From Fluviicola sp. (lineage in GTDB: Bacteria; Bacteroidota; Bacteroidia; Flavobacteriales_D; Crocinitomicaceae): 7,705 nucleotides of DNA. The position numbers and the translations under genes are program-made. Where the stretch lies: the NCBI RefSeq assembly GCF_030151805.1, contig NZ_JASLCN010000006.1, forward strand, positions 1 to 7,705. Direction: 5' to 3'. The notes under the pieces are model-generated. The model had not been told where the DNA came from, made no database searches, and saw only the letters and a program-made list of their open reading frames with translations. Positions 1 to 5,023 of this stretch are shown in pieces (positions within the stretch are counted from its first letter, which is position 1; each line of letters starts with the position of its first letter).

Positions 1-770
1 GGTAAAATTTCTTCCAATTCATCTGCTGAAGTGCTGAAATTCTTAATTTGAAGATACGCTGTAGCAGTGTTCTTTTCTACAAAAACAACCGATTTATCCG
101 GAATGGCTGTTCCCATATTATCTGCCGTATCCTGTGTTATCAGCAAATTTAAATGTGTAAACGGAAGTTTTGGGGTAAGCATACTAAACCCGAAAAACAA
201 CTCAATGTCGTCATGGGCATTGTAGCACAAGTCTTCCAGTTTTTCTTCGAATTTTTTCCATTCGATTGTCTGCAGGGCATTTTTTGAATAGATATTATCA
301 GTGATCGTATTGACTATTTTCGGATAGAGCTCTTTATAACTGATCCTGTCTTCTTCAGAAATCACTCCATCTATTGTTCCAATAAACGTTCCCGCAATGC
401 TTGACAATTCCCCACTCAGCATTCCATTGTTTACTGCTCCCCTGAACCTTAATTTTCCAAACATCGGAATGGCTGTTTCCCCGAATAAACTGTCTGCTTT
501 CTGTGCACCTTTAATCGTTACGATGCTTCCCTTTTTTGGCAATTTACCTAAAAGCCTCCCCAATCTTGCCTTAGCTCCCACGATACGGACATCGGCATTT
601 TTAGGCGAGGTTAGTTTAAATTGGTTTTTGTCAGTATTTAAATCTAAAAAGGTAGAAATGACCGTTCCGCCGCCAAAATCTATTTCCGTTTTAAAATGCC
701 TCTGATTGCTTTGTGCAAAAGAAGTATTTAAAAGAAAAAACAAGGCAATATTTAAAACGAGGGCTTTCAT
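1..770 (-). CDS. Exported S41 peptidase-like protein, N-terminal part (truncated by left window edge)
   Basis: The frame is open without a stop from the ATG at 768-770 to the left edge, giving 256 residues and no C-terminus. Residues 1-19 look like a Sec signal peptide (hydrophobic ALFFLL core, then SFA before Q20), so the product is probably periplasmic or secreted. Residues about 25-138 are rich in short beta-prone stretches and glycines; I do not recognise this domain. Residues about 143-212 look like the helical region that precedes the catalytic core in many Bacteroidota S41 (C-terminal-processing/tricorn-like) proteases, including an LPFTHLNL motif. Residues 238-256 (AYLQIKNFSTSADELEEIL) resemble the first strand and helix of that core. 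The catalytic Ser/Lys would lie outside the window, so activity cannot be judged. An in-frame ATG at 786-788 would add six residues (MRNNSK); I prefer 770 because it gives a compact signal peptide. The gene lies 144 bp downstream of the LytTR gene. The family call is moderate confidence; the reading frame is strong. Confidence 0.65.
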   Translation of the reverse strand, partial: MKALVLNIALFFLLNTSFAQSNQRHFKTEIDFGGGTVISTFLDLNTDKNQFKLTSPKNADVRIVGAKARLGRLLGKLPKKGSIVTIKGAQKADSLFGETAIPMFGKLRFRGAVNNGMLSGELSSIAGTFIGTIDGVISEEDRISYKELYPKIVNTITDNIYSKNALQTIEWKKFEEKLEDLCYNAHDDIELFFGFSMLTPKLPFTHLNLLITQDTADNMGTAIPDKSVVFVEKNTATAYLQIKNFSTSADELEEIL

Positions 771-914
771 TTTTGAGTTGTTGCGCATAAATTGAATGAT
801 TTGATTATTGTCCAAAGAAAATGCTAAATCCCTTGCAATCCAGTTAAAAGTGATGAAACGACTACCTTTTTTGACGACTGGAATAGCTTAAACCCAACTT
901 GGTTTTCTGAAAAA

Positions 915-1715
915 CTAAAATCTGCCGTTTTTGATCTCTTTATAATAAGTCTTTGACAGCGGAATTTCCTTTTCGCTCACCACAAATGAGATTTTTGCTC
1001 CTTGTGAATTGCCGGTTATTTCTTTTATCATTCCTGCGTTTACAAGATAAGATCGATGGCATTTTTCTAAAAAGGGCAGCTGCACCGACACATTGTGCAG
1101 CGTTTGCCTGAACGTAAGCGAAATGACCTTTTTGCTTTCATCCGTAAAACAGATCTCCACATAATTTTCTATCGCTTTAACAAACAATAATTCATCTTTT
1201 TCCATTCTCAGGATTTCATTTTTATTCTCTCCGATAAGCACCATTGAATTTTCTGCGGGTGGGATGATCTTCTCACCGAATTTCTGTCTCAGATAAATCA
1301 TCGGTGGAACAAAAACGGGAATCATGCAAAGGACGGTTATACTTAAAAAACGCCAGTAAGTCCAGAGGGTATAGTCTTTGAAATTATTTACGATCGTTCT
1401 ATTATACATATAGAGCACCGTACCTGAAAAAAAACAATAAAGCAGCGTCGAAATGATTTCATGCCTGATGGTCCAAACTTTGCCAGCTCTGAAGTATGCA
1501 ACATTTTCAATACTGCCATAAATAACGAAGACCACAAAAGCAAAGATGCCATAACCGAAAAGAAGCAATGTCTTATATTCCGCATCGAATTGACTGGTAT
1601 CAAAGGGTTGTAGTACAATAACGATGAAGCACAAGTAAACACATAGAATAAAACCAATGAGTATTTTTCTGTTTAATGATGATGTAAAATGGATCTGTCT
1701 TTTTAGAGCGCTCAA
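915..1715 (-). CDS. Membrane-anchored LytTR-family transcriptional regulator
   Basis: 266 residues ending in TAG. Four hydrophobic segments at about residues 18-38, 49-68, 86-105 and 119-142 form an N-terminal membrane module. A LytTR DNA-binding domain follows at about 160-262, recognised by FVKAIENYVEI (178-188) and the typical CHRSYLVN (219-226). LytTR proteins bind DNA through a beta-rich fold. Most known members carry a CheY-like receiver phosphorylated by a LytS-type kinase, but here there is no receiver, so the signal is probably sensed in or through the membrane (inference). The start is inferred: no in-frame ATG exists upstream, the next Met (residue 102) would delete most of the membrane module, and TTG at 1713-1715 sits just before the first helix. 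No convincing promoter or Shine-Dalgarno sequence is visible upstream. It is on the same strand as the T9SS-type operon but separated from it by a terminator-like hairpin. Its targets are unknown. Domain call strong, exact start moderate. Confidence 0.88.
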   Translation of the reverse strand: MSALKRQIHFTSSLNRKILIGFILCVYLCFIVIVLQPFDTSQFDAEYKTLLLFGYGIFAFVVFVIYGSIENVAYFRAGKVWTIRHEIISTLLYCFFSGTVLYMYNRTIVNNFKDYTLWTYWRFLSITVLCMIPVFVPPMIYLRQKFGEKIIPPAENSMVLIGENKNEILRMEKDELLFVKAIENYVEICFTDESKKVISLTFRQTLHNVSVQLPFLEKCHRSYLVNAGMIKEITGNSQGAKISFVVSEKEIPLSKTYYKEIKNGRF

Positions 1716-1816
1716 TGTAAGAGGTTCAGTTTTGCACTAAATTAATAAAAAGTATACATGTTCTATTTCCCCGGGAACCTTCTTATAATTCCATGCCTTG
1801 TACCACTGCATAGAAC

Positions 1817-1866
1817 AAAAAAGCGCAAACACTTAAAACACGAAATTCTAAACGTTTACGCTTTTT
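1817..1866 (-). terminator. Rho-independent terminator-like hairpin after the T9SS-type operon
   Basis: Arms 1818-1830 and 1854-1866 pair over 13 positions around a 23-nt loop. Read as plus-strand RNA, position 1826 against 1858 is a C-A mismatch. Read as minus-strand RNA it becomes a G-U wobble, so the stem is complete only in the direction of the flanking genes. In minus-strand RNA the 3' arm ends in GCGC followed by six U residues. The hairpin begins 14 bp beyond the stop codon of the OmpA-family gene and 102 bp before the LytTR start, which suggests the operon ends here and the LytTR gene is transcribed separately. The outer five pairs are A-U and the loop is long, so strength is uncertain. 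Confidence 0.62.
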
Positions 1867-1879
1867 CTACAACCGGTTT

Positions 1880-3796
1880 CTAATTTACCCGAATCAAATC
1901 TGAATTCTGCCGGACTTTTGTGACTTTGAATTCTGTTCGTCTGTTTTGCTGATGTTCTTCCTCCGAACAAGGCACTCCGTTGCCACACTGGTTTACCAGT
2001 ACTTTCTCTCCATATCCTTTATAAGTGAGCCGTGAAGAGTCAATTCCATTGGCAATCAGGTATTGAACCACAGCATATGCCCGTTTATCGGAAAGCACGT
2101 AATTGTACTGGTCATTCCCGCGGGAATCCGTATGTGAGCCGAGTTCAATCTCAATAGTCGGATTGTCTTTCAGAACGCGAACCAGTTTATCCAGTTCAAG
2201 AGCTGCGTCCGGGCGGATATTCCACTTGTTGTAATCGTAATAGATATTCTCAATCACAATCGGTTTATCAATCACAATTGGTTCAACCAGGAAATCGGCA
2301 TAAAAATCCCGGGAATACTTCAAACCAATTGTTGACAACTCATCTGTTTTTGAAGAGCAACCAAATTTAGTACAGTACAAATGATAAGGTGTTTCCGAAG
2401 CCAGCCTGATTTGGAATTTTCCGTCTTTATCTGTAACAACCGTAATCACCTGGTTTGTTTTGGAATCGGTCAGTTCTACGCCTACTCCTTCAAGAGGCAG
2501 ATTCGTTCCTTTTTCGTGAGCTGTTCCATACAGGATAAAGGTCGGATCATGTTTCTCAAAGGTATACACCTTATCTGCTTTTGTGCGCGATGAGGAAACA
2601 AAACCGGAATGATTATCCTTGTTCAGCGAGTACGCGAAATCATCATCGGGGGAATTTAACGGGTAATTCAGATTTTCCGGATTTGCCCATTTTTCACCAT
2701 CGAAGTAGGTAATAAACACATCCAATCCTCCCATCGAGTTGTGCGCATCGGATGAAAAGTAGAGCGCACCATCGGTGTTAATGAAGGGAAACATTTCATT
2801 TCCGCTGGTATTGAGGTCTGGTCCGAGATTTTGTGGTTGTGACCATCCCTGATCTGTCCAAACACATTGATACAAATCCGTTCCACCATAACCACCGGGC
2901 ATGTCTGACACAAAATAAAGTTCCTTTCCATCAGCAGAGAGCGCAGGATGTCCGCAATCGTAATCATCGCTATTGTATGGAAATTCTTCCAGGTTTTTCC
3001 ACTTTCCGCCAATAAGCGTAGCTTTGAAAATCTTCAGGTTGTTTTCATTCTCATCGTTTAACTCCATTTTACGTTTGTAGTAATTACTGCGGGTAAAATA
3101 AACCGTGTTTCCATCCTGTGAAAAAGTTGCCGGACCTTCATGAAACCGGCTGTTGATATCACCCTGAAGAAGATGCGGCTGGAGCCATGCGCCACTCGAA
3201 TCTTTTTCCATTTGATACAGATCAAGATAGGAATTTCCTGTCCAGGCTGTTGCCTTTTTACCCGGAAACACCGCTTTATCAGCCGTAAAAATAGCTCCGT
3301 TTTGGTACTCCACCATACTGAATGTATTTGTAAACTGATCTTCCAGAATCGGGGTTAATGTGTAGAGTGTTGTATCAATGTAACGGTCTTTGATGGAACG
3401 GCACGAGCTCAATAACATCTGTGCAACGTTGTCATCCTGGTTCATCTTCAGGTACTTTTCAAACCATTCGGAAGCAAGTTGATATTTGCCATTGTACATC
3501 AGCGTTTTTGCGTAGTTGAAATACCCGCTTGCCGGGACATCGGAATGTCTTACTGCATGTGCGTATTTCGTTTCAGCCGAATCCAGGTTACCGGTTTTAA
3601 AGTAGGAATCTGCCAACCTGGTTTCCGTAGATGTTTTATGCGTTTTCTCATCAATCTTTTCGTAATGATGAATTGCTTCCTGGTAAGCCAGGGCATCATA
3701 ACTCCGGTTTCCCTGCACTTCATGAAAATCCGTACAGGCAGCGAGTAATACACCGGTACCTCCCGCTATTAAAAGTCTGAATTGTTTTGTTTTCAT
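1880..3796 (-). CDS. OmpA-family lipoprotein with TPR, PD40 propeller and CRD domains (PorE-like)
   Basis: 638 residues, ATG start. A lipoprotein signal peptide ends in LLAAC, giving Cys21 as the lipidated residue. Residues about 30-135 contain TPR-like helical pairs. Residues about 150-415 carry PD40/WD40-like propeller blades with repeated S.DG..LYF-type strands (GPATFSQDGNTVYFTR at 221-236, HPALSADGKELYFVSD at 283-298, MFPFINTDGALYFSSD at 335-350). Residues about 420-490 form a carboxypeptidase-regulatory-like beta domain. Residues about 512-628 are an OmpA C-terminal domain with the peptidoglycan-contacting pair Asp557 (SHTDSRG) and Arg572 (LSDKRA), spaced 15 residues apart as in characterised OmpA domains, ending in NRRTEFKV. 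This domain order matches PorE, the T9SS lipoprotein reported to bind peptidoglycan. It starts 11 bp after the PorP/SprF-family gene, so it is probably co-transcribed. Inferred role: anchor the surface assembly encoded upstream to the cell wall. It may be a paralogue rather than the core PorE; the window cannot decide. Confidence 0.9.
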   Translation of the reverse strand: MKTKQFRLLIAGGTGVLLAACTDFHEVQGNRSYDALAYQEAIHHYEKIDEKTHKTSTETRLADSYFKTGNLDSAETKYAHAVRHSDVPASGYFNYAKTLMYNGKYQLASEWFEKYLKMNQDDNVAQMLLSSCRSIKDRYIDTTLYTLTPILEDQFTNTFSMVEYQNGAIFTADKAVFPGKKATAWTGNSYLDLYQMEKDSSGAWLQPHLLQGDINSRFHEGPATFSQDGNTVYFTRSNYYKRKMELNDENENNLKIFKATLIGGKWKNLEEFPYNSDDYDCGHPALSADGKELYFVSDMPGGYGGTDLYQCVWTDQGWSQPQNLGPDLNTSGNEMFPFINTDGALYFSSDAHNSMGGLDVFITYFDGEKWANPENLNYPLNSPDDDFAYSLNKDNHSGFVSSSRTKADKVYTFEKHDPTFILYGTAHEKGTNLPLEGVGVELTDSKTNQVITVVTDKDGKFQIRLASETPYHLYCTKFGCSSKTDELSTIGLKYSRDFYADFLVEPIVIDKPIVIENIYYDYNKWNIRPDAALELDKLVRVLKDNPTIEIELGSHTDSRGNDQYNYVLSDKRAYAVVQYLIANGIDSSRLTYKGYGEKVLVNQCGNGVPCSEEEHQQNRRTEFKVTKVRQNSDLIRVN

Positions 3797-3807
3797 AACG
3801 CAAGTAT

Positions 3808-4731
3808 TTAGAAGTAACGAGGTGTTTTAACCTTAACCAAATCCCTTCCGAAATCAATTCCAAACATGATTTCGTGAGTTCCGCTCGTATAACGACTCAA
3901 GGCCGTTGTTGTGAGATCATAAGCATATCCAATGCGGAAAAAGCTGTTTGCCTGGTATTCCACAAGAAAAACGACCGCATCATTGGTTCTGTAAGAAACC
4001 CCTGCAGAAATCATGTTTTTGTAGTATACCGCAAAATTGATATCTGCTTCCAGCGGTGCATTTGCCACATATTTCAACAATACGGAAGGTTTGATTTTAA
4101 CTGTTGGTGAACACGTAAATACATACCCTCCCGTAAGGAGATAATGTCTGCGCAAAAACGAAGATTTGCTCAAATCAAAATTGAAATTGTAATCATTCTG
4201 ATACGCAAACAATGTTGGAACGGAAATCCCGATGTAGTAGCGTTCACTGAAGTAATAAGCTCCGACACCAAAACTCGGAATATATTTCCCGTTGACATTC
4301 TGACTAAAGACCTGGTCTCCCTGATCCCAAATCACCAGATCTTCCAAACGTCCATTGAACTGCGACAAACTGGCACTCACTCCCAGCGCTAGTTTCGAAT
4401 TGACGGAGGTCCGAATCTGGTAAGAATAATTTGCAGTGATCTTATTGTGTGTACTCACACCAATATGGTCATACATGAAGCTTACTCCGAGTCCCATGTT
4501 TCTGCCTCCGATCGGTCCGTCAACAGCTGCAATTGCAGTTTCGGGAGCTCCGCTCATACCAACCCATTGTTTGCGGTAAGTCATCGTGGATGACCAGTAT
4601 TTATGAGATCCGGCATATGCAGGATTTAAGAACAATCCATTAAACATATATTGACTTAACATCGGATCTTGCTGAGCTATCACCTGGCCCCCGGCCAAGA
4701 TTCCCAGTATGATTAAAATGAACTTTTTCAT
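3808..4731 (-). CDS. PorP/SprF family type IX secretion system membrane protein
   Basis: 307 residues, ATG start and TAA stop, a normal length for the family. A signal peptide of about 19 residues (hydrophobic FILIILGILAGG, then VIA before QQ) is followed directly by the family signature QDPMLSQYMFNGLFLNPAYAGS-like segment (residues about 21-42), then alternating aromatic/hydrophobic beta strands up to a final strand near FGIDFGRDLV. PorP/SprF proteins are predicted outer-membrane beta-barrels. In Flavobacterium johnsoniae, SprF is encoded next to SprB and is needed to get that adhesin to the surface. Here the gene lies 22 bp after a SprB-like gene and 11 bp before an OmpA-family lipoprotein gene, so a cargo-specific partner role for the upstream repeat protein is likely (inference). 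No promoter is visible in the 22-bp gap, consistent with an operon. Family assignment is strong; pairing with the cargo rests on position. Confidence 0.95.
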   Translation of the reverse strand: MKKFILIILGILAGGQVIAQQDPMLSQYMFNGLFLNPAYAGSHKYWSSTMTYRKQWVGMSGAPETAIAAVDGPIGGRNMGLGVSFMYDHIGVSTHNKITANYSYQIRTSVNSKLALGVSASLSQFNGRLEDLVIWDQGDQVFSQNVNGKYIPSFGVGAYYFSERYYIGISVPTLFAYQNDYNFNFDLSKSSFLRRHYLLTGGYVFTCSPTVKIKPSVLLKYVANAPLEADINFAVYYKNMISAGVSYRTNDAVVFLVEYQANSFFRIGYAYDLTTTALSRYTSGTHEIMFGIDFGRDLVKVKTPRYF

Positions 4732-4753
4732 CTCAATAATCTTTTGATGATTA

Positions 4754-5023
4754 CTATTTTCTTCTCAGGTCTACATAGCCCTTAAGTACCTTATCTTTTC
4801 CTCCAACAACCACGTTGAGTATCACGAAATAGGTTGCATCCGGTAGCGGATCACCTGCTTTGTTTTCACCATACCATTCATCCGCATAGCCATCTTTTTG
4901 GTACACGATGTTTCCCCACCGGTTAAACACTTTAATGTTATTGTCCGGATAACTTTTGATTCCGTGCACAACAAAGTAGTCATTGTCACCATCTGCATTC
5001 GGTGAAAAGCCTTGCGGCATTTC
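4754..5023 (-). other. C-terminal type B T9SS sorting domain (gliding motility-associated) of the repeat protein
   Basis: The last 89 codons plus stop encode a domain starting MPQGFSPNADGDND, followed by IKVFNRWGNIVYQ, DEWYGEN, LPDATYF and a basic ending GYVDLRRK. These are the usual landmarks of the CHU_C/gliding-motility C-terminal family. Family knowledge: type B domains direct export through the type IX system and, unlike type A domains, depend on SprF-like partner proteins, which fits the PorP/SprF-family gene 22 bp downstream. Confidence 0.9.

Noticed and set aside
397..705. Plus-strand open frame of 102 codons
   Set aside because: It lies opposite the continuous minus-strand frame of the S41-like gene, which has a signal peptide and a recognisable domain layout; the plus-strand product resembles nothing and looks like a shadow.
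813..838. Possible Bacteroidota promoter before the S41-like gene (minus strand TTG ... TTTCTTTG)
   Set aside because: The -7-like element misses the conserved A of TAnnTTTG and the spacer is only about 15 nt, shorter than usual; in such AT-rich DNA this match is expected by chance.
858..879. Direct repeat ACGACT ... ACGACT as a LytTR binding site
   Set aside because: The copies are only 6 bp and 16 bp apart start to start, unlike the roughly 21-22 bp spacing of known LytTR sites, and the bases do not match typical half-sites.
1730..1760. Promoter for the LytTR gene (minus strand TAATTTAG)
   Set aside because: One mismatch to TAnnTTTG and no suitable -33 TTTG upstream; not distinguishable from background.
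3797..3807. Separate promoter or terminator between the PorP/SprF and OmpA-family genes
   Set aside because: The 11-bp gap is too short to hold either; co-transcription is the simpler reading.
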